Of a stretch of 64,000 nucleotides of DNA, positions 22,791 to 60,559 are shown piece after piece (the first letter of the stretch is position 1; each line of letters opens with the position of its first letter). The position numbers were made by a program, and so were the translations under genes. Below the pieces are notes generated by a model. The model saw nothing but the letters and a program-made list of their open reading frames with translations. It made no database searches and was not told the DNA's origin. The stretch is taken from assembly GCA_963969495.1 (NCBI GenBank), contig OZ018323.1:78819685-78883684 (forward strand), in the 5' to 3' direction. This stretch comes from Ceratothoa steindachneri (taxonomy: Eukaryota; Arthropoda; Malacostraca; Isopoda; Cymothoidae).

Positions 22791-24214
22791 CATGGCTCTT
22801 GGAGTTCAGGCACGCCCTCTCGGCTACAGTGAACGCGGGGAAGCTAATAGGTAGGTGATTACCAATCATACTTCATACTGGACCCGCTTATTCTTACTAT
22901 TTATCATACTGTACCTCTCTTTAATTCCCCCTTGCTATTTAGAGAGGTTTTTGGTGTTTGCATTTGAACTCAATCCAGGGGCAGGATATACGGCACGGGC
23001 CGAAAGCCCGATGACTCGGGGTGGTATGAGGTGAGGAGTGTGCTAAACCGACGATTCTTAACGCTTAAAGTGCACATATAAGGTGATTATGTCAACCCCT
23101 TTCTTTATTGAGAAAGTACAAGTACAAATCGGCTTGTCAATCGGACTTTTCCTCTACCTCCCAAAGCATTGGGATTTGAGATGCCATAGGATCCTTCTAT
23201 TTATTTTTACACTGACAAGGCCACGACTGATAAGAATGCCAAAATAACCTGGGTAGAAACGCCACCTCTAAGTGTGGCTACGTCGTGCTGGGTAGTCGTA
23301 GGAGGGGGAGGAAAGGTACCCTTGTGAGTGGTGGAGTGGCTGCCCACTCACCACCCTTAATGGCGGCGAGGGTGATTCCCGATCTAAAGAATGGAGTACA
23401 TGGGGTCCCCCTAGCTACCCCCGCCAATAGTCTCTCCACGTTCACTATACCTAATTTATACCCCATCCCCCTTTTTCTTTTTCTTTTCTTTTTGCTTTCT
23501 CAAGACCACCTAAACCTCAACCCGGGCAGTTTACTGGTCCGCGGGAAATGCTTCCAAACCGGGCAGGATCCTCCTAATGTGATACGGAGCCCCCGGGTAC
23601 AGGCGGCTTAATTCTTTACAATTTTGTAGAGGGACAAGCCTATAGCAGGCCTTTCCGCCATCACTACCCCTTCATATGAGGAAAAGAAGAGGGTACACAT
23701 GCTCCGCTCTCTTTCCCAAAGAAGAAAAAAGAAGAATACTAAGGGGTTTCCTCCAGCTAGTGCTCCGAGAACGAACGGCTCCCTCGCCGACTCGGCAGTT
23801 GACCAGGCCAAGGCTCGCATGTATGACGAGGGGACCTCGGATGGTTGTGCCCCGTAAGGGGCGTGGCGATTTGCCTTCCTGGTCGCCGTGCTAACGGGAC
23901 TCAGCGCCCCGTCCGGCCCCAGCTTAGCCTCTTCTTTCAGACAGCCTGTGTTTCTCCCTGCTTCCTTACTTCCACTACAACCTATCCCACAACTTTCTCT
24001 GGTCGGCCTGCCTCTATTTTCACAGGGTAGATGCTGACCACCTTCTCAACCAACTATCCTGGATCGGGGGTGAGGGGACAATGTTCTCTAACCCCTGAGC
24101 TCCGGTTTGCGATGGTTGGTTTTTAACAACCTGCTTGATCCCTACCCATACCTTCCTCACATTCCCTTTCCTTCTTACTTCACTCTCTATCTTCTTTATA
24201 CGTCGTGCCCAAGG
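22791..24214 (+). other. Probable divergent family A-related 5' leader/ORF1 debris
   Basis: No intact gene. A block around 22995-23040 resembles 43645-43700, upstream of another family A copy. The stretch at 23690-23830 (lysine/arginine-rich, then a segment parallel to 9240-9370) looks like diverged ORF1. The whole may be the remnant of an older related element into which, or next to which, copy 2 inserted. Confidence 0.35.
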
Positions 24215-24849
24215 TGGAGCCGCCATGCCGAATGGCTGCCAGGTCAGCAGGCGAGAGGGGTGCCCTAAAATGGCGGCACCTGGCTCTGCCAGCTCCATAC
24301 GCACCCCTTGCAGAGCGGGCTACTGCGAGGGGTGATTGGCGTTTGGTTCCCGATGATGTAAAACCCCCAAATAAAACTTCCCCTTTCCCCCTCACCATCA
24401 ACGGAGACGCCTTCGGGCAGCTCCACTGAAAAAAATGGAGGGGTCCCTTCCCTGTGCTCTCACAGGAAACCCTCCAAATATCTAACAGGAGAGGAGGCTT
24501 ACTCTCCTTTGCCTACGGGTGTAGGGGACTCCCCTCACCCCCTTGTATGGACGTGCCCTCGGGTGCCTCCCTCTTTCCAGCGGCAGTCCCACCCTTTACT
24601 TTCCAAGGGGACTGCCAAGAAAGACAACAGGCAGCCCATAACCGACCGCTCCCCATTGAAGCGGCTCGGTAGGGCAAACCCCCTTAAGGGGGAGAGGGAA
24701 GACAGGGCCCATCTGCCGCTTCCTTCCATAGACCTGCTGGCTCGTATACTAACCTTAGTGGGGGTCCTGGCCTGTGCCTCCCCATATTCTACTCGTGACA
24801 CCGCTGCCAATGGGACCTGTGATATCCTGGTGTGTGGAGGGGGGGATGG

Positions 24850-26530
24850 CCAAATGGAGCCACCCGAGATAGACATGGTCCTTGAGGCAACCCAGCCCCA
24901 GCCGAGTCCGCCCCTATGGAAGGTCCTCCTCAAACGGCTCGGGTCTCCAGGGCAGTAAACGAGGGGAGGGATCTCCTTTTCAGGCCGGTGCCCCTGCGAC
25001 CGCCAGGACCTTCTCTATCTCCGAGAAGGACCTTGCTGAGGCCGGTCCATCTGGCCCGGGGGCTCTTGTGGCGGAGGAAAGAAGTTGGTTCATTCCCCGC
25101 CCTTTCCTAAAAAGAAAAGGAATAAAAAATAGACAAAAGACTCGGGGCTCCTCTCCATTCGCGGCTGCTGCGGGGATGGATGGGTCTGCTACTTGGATAA
25201 GTGACCCAGCCAAGATCGGCATGTTCGGCCCCTCTGCCCCCCCTCCCCCTCGGGTGCGTAGATCCTGACTAAGAACAAAAGTGCTAGGGCGCGAGCGGAG
25301 CCTCGATTACATCGGGGCTCCTTATTCAGAGACTACCTGCCATTTTCGAGCCCGCTGGCTTCAAATGCTTCCTTGTTATTCGCTCCACTAATGGAAGAAT
25401 GTTGGCTAAGGGCAACATGATCCATCAGAGGAGGGCTCTAGCTAGTGTGATTGGTAGAGAGCCGAAGGTGACCAGTTTCTCGGACGGGGAGGCTTTTGGC
25501 CGAATGCGTCGAATCCCTCTGAGGCTTTCATAATTAGTGATGTCACGCCTGTGAGTGTGACGCCGCACTCTACCATCAACTTCGTGAAAGGAGTAGTTTA
25601 TGCGAGGGAACTCGTCGACTACTCCATGGATGACATCACCTTAGAGCTGGCCGACCATGGTGCGGTCAAGGTCGAACGTATGATCAGAAAACAGGTAGGG
25701 GCCTCGTTACCCACCTCTATACTCTTCGTCACGTTCGACTGTGACCATCTCCGTGAGTCGGTGCGTGCCGGTTGGTACCGCTACCGCGTGAAGGCATTCG
25801 TGCCACTGCCTCGGCGGTGCTATTACTGTCAACGCTTCGGCCATACGAATCGCTCCTGTCGACGTACAAAGTCGGGGTTCCCCGAAATATTTGTAATTTG
25901 CTCCAAGGCCGCACACGATAAGTCCAAATCGTGTGTGGCCAAGTGTGCCAATTGCGGATAGCTGCACCCCGCTTCGAAGCAATGTGGTGCGTATCTCCTT
26001 GAGAAGGAAATCCTGGCTGTTAAGGCCCAGGATCTTCTCTCATTTCGCGAGGCTAAGGAATTGGTCCTGGCGCGCTTGGCGCTACCCGCGACGTCCTATG
26101 CCTCATTATTAAAAAAGACACCCTCTGCTCCTGGCCTCTCTAGGTCTACGAGTACGGTCGTTTCTGCGCCCATTTGGAACCCTTCTGCGGGTTCTACCCA
26201 CCCCGGGCGCTCCCCTGGTAAAGCTGGCGGCACATAGGGTCTTCACCCAGACCCGGCTAAAACCAGAGATCACTCCCCTTTTCCCAGCATGACCGTTTCC
26301 CGTAAGGCGAAACGGCCACGTGGCTCCACCGAGTCGTTAGACTCACAGGAGCAAACACCCCTGAAGTTAGTCGCCAGGCCATGTTCCGGAGTTCCTAAAG
26401 CTGTCCCCCGAAATGAGGACAGCACTAAAAGAGCTTTGGCTCCTTCGCCCATGCCCAGTGGTGGGCTGGGTGGCTCGGAGACGGTGGATCCTTGCAAAGA
26501 GGGCCCCCCAGGCTCTGAAGCCCTGAGCTT
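24850..26530 (+). pseudogene. Family A ORF1: gag-like CCHC protein (copy 2)
   Basis: The N-terminal part includes SISEKDLAEAGPSGPG (about 25013) and a lysine-rich FLKRKGIKNRQK stretch. The middle, open at 25551-25961, has ITLELADHGAVKVERMIRKQ followed by the CX2CX4HX4C knuckle CYYCQRFGHTNRSC (about 25819-25860) and a further Cys-rich section CAKCANC ending at a stop. The C-terminal basic region SRKAKRPRGSTE is at about 26297. The protein would bind the element RNA. Stops and frameshifts separate the parts. The parallel layout in copy 1 confirms this as the genuine family ORF1. Confidence 0.78.
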
Positions 26531-26546
26531 GGCCTGGAGGGCATAT

Positions 26547-29500
26547 TACTTCGATGGAATTGCCGCGGACTCTGGGCCAACTGGGAAGAGTTGCGGAGGA
26601 TAAGTCTCCCGCGTTCCCCGTTAGCTATCTTTTTTTGCAGGAGACCATGCTTGGCATATGCCCCTTGCCCACCCTTCCTGGGTATAAGGCTTTTGCGACC
26701 CCACCACCACGGAATGGGGGCCGGGCGGGAGGATTGCCATTTACACCCGGCATGATGTCTCCGTTCTTCTCTTCGCTTTAGATAACTCCTTTCAGGCAGT
26801 AGCTTTGCAGCTGCATCTTGATAGGATGTATACTGTTATTTCCGCATACATTCCACCATCAGCCGACTTCGACGCGGTGGACTTCCGCCGCGTCGTGGCC
26901 TGGTTACCGAGGCCCTTTCTCTTGCTCGGAGATCTAAACGGTGGAGTTCTGGGGAGACTACTCTATCAATCCCCGAGCTTGAGATGGGTGTCCTAAATGT
27001 GGATGAGTTTACGCATCACTGCCCTAGAACCGCTTCATTTTTCTGCCTCGATCTATCTTTGTGCTCTCCGTATGCACAGCCTGATTTTGATTCGGAGGTG
27101 GTCGATGACCTCCATGGTAGTGATCACTTTCCCATTCAAATATCATTTTCTTATCTAAGTCAAGGAGTTTATGTCGGTAGATGAGGCCATTGAGTTCTTT
27201 TCCGTCAACCTCATTGCAGCGGGCCTAACTCGAATTCCTAGAAGGTCTGGCCGTTTTGCACGCCGACCACTCGTGGTGGTCTGCCGAATGTGAGACGCCC
27301 CTCAAGCAGAAGTGTCACGCCTACATGCGCTATAAGCGCCGCGCGAACGATTTCACTCGGTGAATTTCGTCGGGCTAGGGCTAGGTTTCGGTATATTTGA
27401 AGCACGCCCGCCGCTCTTCTTGGCGGGCATACGTGTCTTCACTTAACGGGAAGACCCCTCTCGCAGAGGTGTGGAAGCGAGTGAAAAGGATTCGGGGCAA
27501 GTTTTAGCAGGACCCCCCTCCCGTTGTCCAGGAGAATGGGACCGCAATCTCGGACCCCGCGTCCGTGGCGGAATCCTTCGCGGCCGCTTTCTCTGCATTC
27601 TCTAGCCGGGATGCTGCTCCGCCAGCATATAATGCACGTCGTGATGTTGCGGAAGGCTGCCGGCTCAAGAGGCGGGGAACCTTTCGACGACAGGTTTACT
27701 CTGAGTGAGTTGCGTTCTGCCCCTTGCTTCGTGCGCAGATACCGCCCCATGGTCCGCGATGTCCCCTCGCAATGCCTTGACACCTGGGTGAGCGAGGCAT
27801 GGCCTTCCTGTTAGATTTGTTCAATAGGATCTGGATGGAGGGTCTCCTCGGGATTCCTGGCGAATCGCTATTGTGCTCACCTTTCGCAAACCGGAAAGAG
27901 ATCACTCTACCCTGGACGGTTTCCGCCCAATCTCTCTAACCTCTTGCATGTGCAAGTTGATGGAGAACTTTGTAAATGTTAGATTAGCCTTTTTTCTGGA
28001 CAGCTGAGGCCATTGTCTTTTGCACAGTGCGGCTTCCGTAAGTTCCACTCCACGTCGGATGCTCTGCTCCGACTGGAAAATGCCGTCTGCGAGGCCTTCC
28101 TTCGTAGACAGCACTACGCCATGGTGTTTTTCGATCTGGAGAAGGCCTATGATACTGCATGGCGATACGGTATCATGGAAACTCTCCACACGATGGAGGC
28201 GAGGGGACGCCTGCCAATGTTTATATCTGAATTTTTGCGAGATCGTCGATTATGCGTAAGGTTGGGGGGGGAGCCCTTTCCGGCCCAATGGAGCAGGAAG
28301 ATGGTGTCCCGCAGGGAAGTGTCATCAGTGTCACACTCTTTGCCCTGAGCATCAACGTCAGCAGGTGCTCCCGAAAGATGTTCTCGCTACGCTCTACGTG
28401 GACGACCTTTCGATCTCTTTTGGCGCGGCCCAGATGCCAACTCTGGAGCGTCGACTCCAACAGGCATTGAACCGCGTCTCTCGCTATGCCGAAGCGCACA
28501 GGTTTCGGTTTTCGGTTTTCTTTGGCCAAGACTAAGGGGGTGCACTTCTACCGCCATCCACGGCTTCACCCCGACCCAGATTTGTTTCTTAATGGGGTAT
28601 GCCTGGAAGTGGTTGAATCGCACGGTTTCCTTGGTCTTGTATTTGACCGACGCCTCACCTGGGAGGCTCATATTCGCAGCTTTAGGGTCTCTTGTACCCG
28701 CGCCATGGATATTCTCCGTTCCGTGACGTTCAGCGCTTGGGGCGCTGATAGGGCTACTGCCTTACTTTATGATCGCTCCTTTGTTCGTTCAAAGCTCGAC
28801 TACGGATGCGAGTTTTGTGCATCCGCAGCCGAGCGTGTATTGCGTAAAGTGGACTCAATCCACCACACCTATTAGTCGATGCTGGGTTGATGCCACTCGC
28901 TCTACGCCGTGCACAGTGCATTATTCGCCTGTACGCGCGAGCCCAGCGCCTCTCTCAGTCGCCAACAGCTCTCACTGCATCCGCAGCTGATTTCGACGGT
29001 GCCTATTCCGCCGAGAGACGTCAGTCATACCCTAAGCCCTTTTGTTTTAGGTCCAGGAAACTTCTTCGATAGCTAGGTATATCTCTGTTTGGTGGCGCCC
29101 CTGGTTCTGCCCAGGCCTCACCCTGGAGGGTACCACATTAGTTATTTGTCGCCATGCCTCTGCTCCCAAAGCTTGTGCAGCGCCGGGAGTATTCCGTTAG
29201 ACCTTTTTTGGAGCACACCTCATGTCACGCTAGAACCGTGCCAGTGTATACGGATGTCTTCAAGTCCCAAGAGGGGGTCGGCTTCCACGCCGTATCCCCT
29301 GTTTGAAGTCAGCGGGGCTCTGTCAGGCGTTGCGTCTGTCTTCACGGCCGAGCTGGTGGCAATACACCACTCGCTACGGGGGATTACGCGACGTGCCCGG
29401 TTCGGAGACCGGATTGTGATCTATAGCGACTCACAAAGCGCCCTGAGTGTTCTCGGGGCATTGGAATCTCCGCCTTCCTTGTTCGCGATATCCGTGACGC

Positions 29501-30050
29501 CACGGTTTTGGTGAGCCGGGCGGATGTCGAGATTATCTTCTGCTGGGTTCCTGGACATGTAGGAATTGCCGGGAATGAGCGCGCCGATGAGGGCGCCAAA
29601 GTGTCCGCGAGGATTCTGCGACTGGACCAGCGTTTCGCTCTTCCTCACATCGACTACATAGCAGGAATACTGGCTGTTTGGCAAAGAAGATGGGAGACGG
29701 TCGAGGGGAACTTAAAGTTGCGTGCCATTGCGTTGTGACTGTTCCCATGTACCTACCCCCTAAATGCAACGAAGGCTTTATGGTTGCTTTCTGTCGTCTG
29801 CGAATTTGGCACACTCGCTGGACGCACCTCCGTTTGATTAGGCGCTCGCCAGTGCCCTACTGTGACGACTGCATTGTCCCCCAAACTGCTAGGCACATTC
29901 TTGTCGAATGTCCCAGTCTGGGCCGTCTCCGCACACGTTACCCGTCTCGGTAACGGGATGGGCGGGGTCGCTACCGCCTGTCCTTTCTACTTGGGACGAG
30001 TGCGTGCACATTGACTGGTTGACTTGTAGACCTTTGGGGGCAGGCCGGCC
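26547..30050 (+). pseudogene. Family A ORF2: endonuclease-RT-RNase H polyprotein (copy 2)
   Basis: Domains in order: AP endonuclease (GGRAGG, YTVISAYIPPSA about 26829, LLLGDLNGG about 26925, HFPIQI about 27127); RT (ARRSSWRAYV about 27410, EKAYDTAWRYG about 28140, QEDGVPQGSVISVTLFALS about 28290, catalytic YVDD at 28395-28406, FRFSLAKTKGVHFY about 28504, LEVVESHGFLGLVFDRRLTW about 28606); RNase H with all four acidic positions (VYTDVFKSQEG about 29250, FTAELVAI about 29343, IYSDSQSAL about 29421, WVPGHVGIAGNERAD about 29546); and a C-terminal CDDCIVPQTARHILVECP motif (about 29863). The RT palm and YVDD are in different frames, and RNase H is split. Such a protein would have carried out target-primed reverse transcription. 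Confidence 0.85.
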
Positions 30051-30203
30051 TTCTCCCGTATATTTAACTAGTTTTTTTTTGTTGTTTTCTTTGTAGGTCG
30101 CACCTTCCTGTGCCGGGGGGACCTCCCCCCGACGCCGGAGCTTCCTTCTCCTTGTTGCGATTTTCCCTTGTTATTGTTATTGTTTTTAATTCCTTTTTTT
30201 TAA

Positions 30204-30255
30204 GTAGACTAGTGCTACGCTGTCGTGAGTGCGGTGACTTGTGCCCAAGTGGGTA
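30204..30255 (+). promoter_or_regulatory. Family A 3' UTR double hairpin (copy 2)
   Basis: GTAG/CTAC (30204-30207, 30215-30218) replaces the first palindrome. The second stem TGCCC/GGGTA (30242-30246, 30251-30255) keeps pairing through one G-U. Confidence 0.45.
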
Positions 30256-30256
30256 G

Positions 30257-57147
<26,891 letters not shown>

Positions 57148-57389
57148 GTAGGATTTCCTGCTCTCTCGAGCTCGTTTTCGCATAAAATTGTCGTATGAGT
57201 TAATTTCCCTATGATTGTGTTTAGGGTGAGCTTGTTTCATGCTTTGTGTAATCGCCAGATGCAAACAGCATCAGTCTTCCCCGGGCACGGTCCTCGATCT
57301 TGCTGGTTCCTTCCCAACTATCAACAGACTTTTCTCCTTCTTCCAAGGAGTGAGGATGACCCAGCCATCTCCACTCTTCTCTACTGCGC

Positions 57390-58200
57390 TGGAGACATAT
57401 AACTCAATCCCGGTCACCCTCTACCTACTCGTTCAACACATGCCAACACATAATACAGATAAGTCAGGGTTCCGTAAGGTGCAGTCACTGCAAACACTGA
57501 ATACACCTACACTCCTCTGACCTCCCCAGCTTAGAACAATACACCATGAATTGGACATACAACACATGCTCACACCAACAACCCTCTGCAAACATACACC
57601 AAACTAACACTCCCGGTACATCGTACAACTCAACATAAATTCCATCTTGCCATAACATTACGACCTACAAAACTTCCTCCGCATAAACAATATACACATA
57701 GGAGGACTTCCAAGAAACAAACTTACCCCCTACCCCCCACCCTCCCTTTTCTACCACTATATCCTGGACATGGACTCAACAATAGTTCACGACTTTATAC
57801 CATGCAATTGCGGCGACTTATACCTTTCGTGGCAGTCACCAGACTGTAAAAAAAAACACAACCATGCTCCAGCACTGCCTTACACATCGAAACCATCATA
57901 AACGAAGACACGCAAAATTACAATCCATCAAGATTAACACCAAAGACTCCGAATACAACCAGATAAACTTCTACATCCCCTATACTTGCACAAAATTACC
58001 CTCAAACTACATAACCTACATACCAAGTGTTGAACCGCTCACACAACTTCCCAACCTTTTTATCTGCAGTGACTTCATTACCACCCATCCTGGCTCTGCT
58101 CCCAAACAGCAGGCAACAGAGGCCCCCCGATTGCAGAACAGCTACACACCCTAACCACACTGAACAACACATCCCATCCAACCCAGCACCCCTGAAGCTA
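57390..58200 (+). mobile_element. Family D LINE fragment: zinc finger and endonuclease
   Basis: Broken frames encode a Cys-rich N-terminal finger (SVRCSHCKH, then IHLHSSDLPSLEQYTMNWTY near 57470-57560) and a jockey-like AP endonuclease: LQETNLPPTPHPP about 57690-57745, YIPYTCTKLPSNYITYIPSV about 57975-58030, ICSDFITTHPG about 58060 in place of a GDFNAHH-type motif, ending NNTSHPTQHP about 58160-58190. It complements the other family D copies, which hold RT parts. Confidence 0.6.
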
Positions 58201-58299
58201 TATCTTCCCCAGATAATGCTCTTATCACCTCATCTACACACCATAACCACGTGGAACACCATTAACAGTGTGTGCAGTAGAAAATTTAATTCTGGTCCA

Positions 58300-59590
58300 A
58301 TGAAATCAACCAGAACTAGCATGGTCTTAGCTGTGAGTGTTTTGAAGCTGCCTGGCTTTTCAGTGGTATGTTCTGGGCAGCATTGTCGTGATTTAATGTC
58401 TCATTCAATCTACTGCCGAGATGGGCAAATGACAAGACATCCTGCGTCAGGTACCATTTGTGGTTTTAACATCTTATTAAGTACTGCATCAGTAAGATAT
58501 GGATCTGTTTTCTTGTACTTCAACATGTCATAGACTAGCCTTTGATCATTCACGGGAGCATCTGCAGCAGACATTTACATAATATATACAATATTGTAGA
58601 ACCACGCAAGGAAGATGCTGAATCGTTCCAGCTTTGATACAGTGTCTTCCTCTTACTCAAGTTGATCTGCACACATCAGCATTTTCATGGACTACAGGTT
58701 TCTGGCCTGATGAATGGGCTTGGTCGACTCCACTGAATATCTCGAGGAGGCGTTCCACCAAAATCCTGCACTCCATGGAAGCCTTTCTTTTATTAGAATG
58801 TCTTGGAGTATTTCTTTACTGTTCTTCTTTTCCTTCAGCCATTTTTGCTGTTGCTTGCCAGCATCTTTGGCTTTTATTTGTACAAGTCTGTTCAAACATC
58901 CTTCAGATGCTCAAACCAGGGATTATCTGGTCCTTCAACTTCCCAAACTGCTCCTACTAGGATTTCCAGGATGTGATGTTGACAGGCCAGATAAAATGCC
59001 TTTTTTTATCATTTTCTCTAGCAGTTTGGTAGCTCCTATGTGAACTGCACTGTTACCAACACGGTGTCAAAAACAAGGTCAGTAACATTGTTCGTAAGTT
59101 CCTTCTCTCTAGTAAATTCATTGAAGACTCAGCCTGAGTTGTGCCAGAAGCATTGTCGATGGCAGGTACTGTACTCCCAACAACTTTCAGGGTATGGAGG
59201 TGGACCAGACACTAGCACAGCTAATGTTTCTGGGGCTACTTACAGTTTCACTGCCTTAGACATCTTTGAACAACTTTCCATTCCAGTGCAAGGCTGCATA
59301 TAGTGGTTGGTTTTCACAAAATTTATGCATGTGACTGGTTGACATTATACATGGGCTGCATTCTATTGATTAAGTTATCCAGATCAGCTAATCTAGCTTT
59401 CATGGTGGCAAAAACCATCGCAGTAACTCGATTGTCTAATAGATTAAGACGATCCGCTGTATTTCAGATGGCACATTCCATGACCTTCATTAGAAAGGTC
59501 AAAGTGACACTAGTTACAATCTGGGTTTTGATGGCGAGAACATCCAGGATGAAACTGATGGTAATCCATGTCTTCTAATTTAGCATCATT
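58300..59590 (-). mobile_element. Unclassified decayed repeat-encoded protein relic
   Basis: Minus-strand frames give coherent pieces: NNVTDLVFDTVLVTVQF (59097-59045), then KKAFYLACQHHILEILVGAV and WEVEGPDNPWFEHLKDV (about 59005-58890), and farther on a segment resembling SQAASKHSQLRPC. The spacing of an FDT motif followed by LACxHHxxEI and GPxNPWF is a pattern I associate with repetitive proteins of unknown function common in aquatic invertebrate genomes. I cannot name the element class. Confidence 0.35.
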
Positions 59591-60559
59591 GTCAGTTGAG
59601 TCATCCTAGGTAATATCATCCACATGAACAACTGCCTCCCGCAAGAGGGTACACTGTGTAGTCTGGTAAACTTGTTACCTTGGGGTGCTACACATCCTCA
59701 CCCGAGTGCAAATTAACGAAGCCCTGTTACTGGGTCAATTTTATTTAGGATGAGGCCTAGGAAATTTGTTGCTGTGCTTCACCCTCGCTCCCTCGCAGCG
59801 CTACTTTTTATATATTTTTCTCACTACGACTGTCCCCTCAACCTTTTTTCTACCTGCATTTGGTACTAAGAGGAACATTTTCACATAACCAGGGTGTAAA
59901 TTAGGGATGCTTCGTCCCTGGGTTGAATGGAACACTGACAGGGCCCTGGGAGGTTCGCGTCCTTCTCGTTCCCTCTCAGTATTCCTTTTTCTTCTCTACA
60001 ACTATCATCTCAACCCTCCGTCTAGCCTTAAGGACCTGACCAGCTACCTCATGCCGTGTCAGAAAATAGGCTGTGGAACCTGTACCTGTAAACAACCCCG
60101 TTTAACGCCCGCTGGTCCCATGAGACCAGGCCATGAAGGGGACCTGGGCATTGGGGTGCAAATAATGGGAAGATCAGTTTTACTTCCAATAACCCCTTCC
60201 ATGCATGTAATGGGCTTACCATAAGGCTGTATGTTCTGGTTGTGGCGGGTGGGCCAACTCAAAGTCTCCTGTTCTGCCACAACTCATCTGTCCCGTTGAT
60301 GATGAGTACACCTGATTAAAGATATCCATTCTGTCGTCCTACCTCTCTGGCTCCCATGTTGGGAGCTGGCACCTTTGGGAAACGAGCGGCCACTGCACAA
60401 TTTCTGGTTGGTGTGCTTCGCTGTACAAGATTGCGAACACCATTCATTATGGGTCCCAGGGTGGACCCCCGAAAAGTCCACCAACCCGAGATGGGAGCGG
60501 CCTGATGCGGGATATGGCCCACCAACCTCCTTCTTTTTTGCTTAGTGGTCACAAATTCC
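59591..60559. other. Unassigned, possibly family A-related leader
   Basis: No gene. The part after 60050 is GC-richer and may belong to the leader of the following element; a 5' boundary is not evident. Confidence 0.3.

Noticed and set aside
57239..57520. 93-codon frame after the last joined DOT1L exon, a possible further exon
   Set aside because: No plausible acceptor in phase with the CAG donor was seen, and its 3' part overlaps the family D zinc-finger relic.
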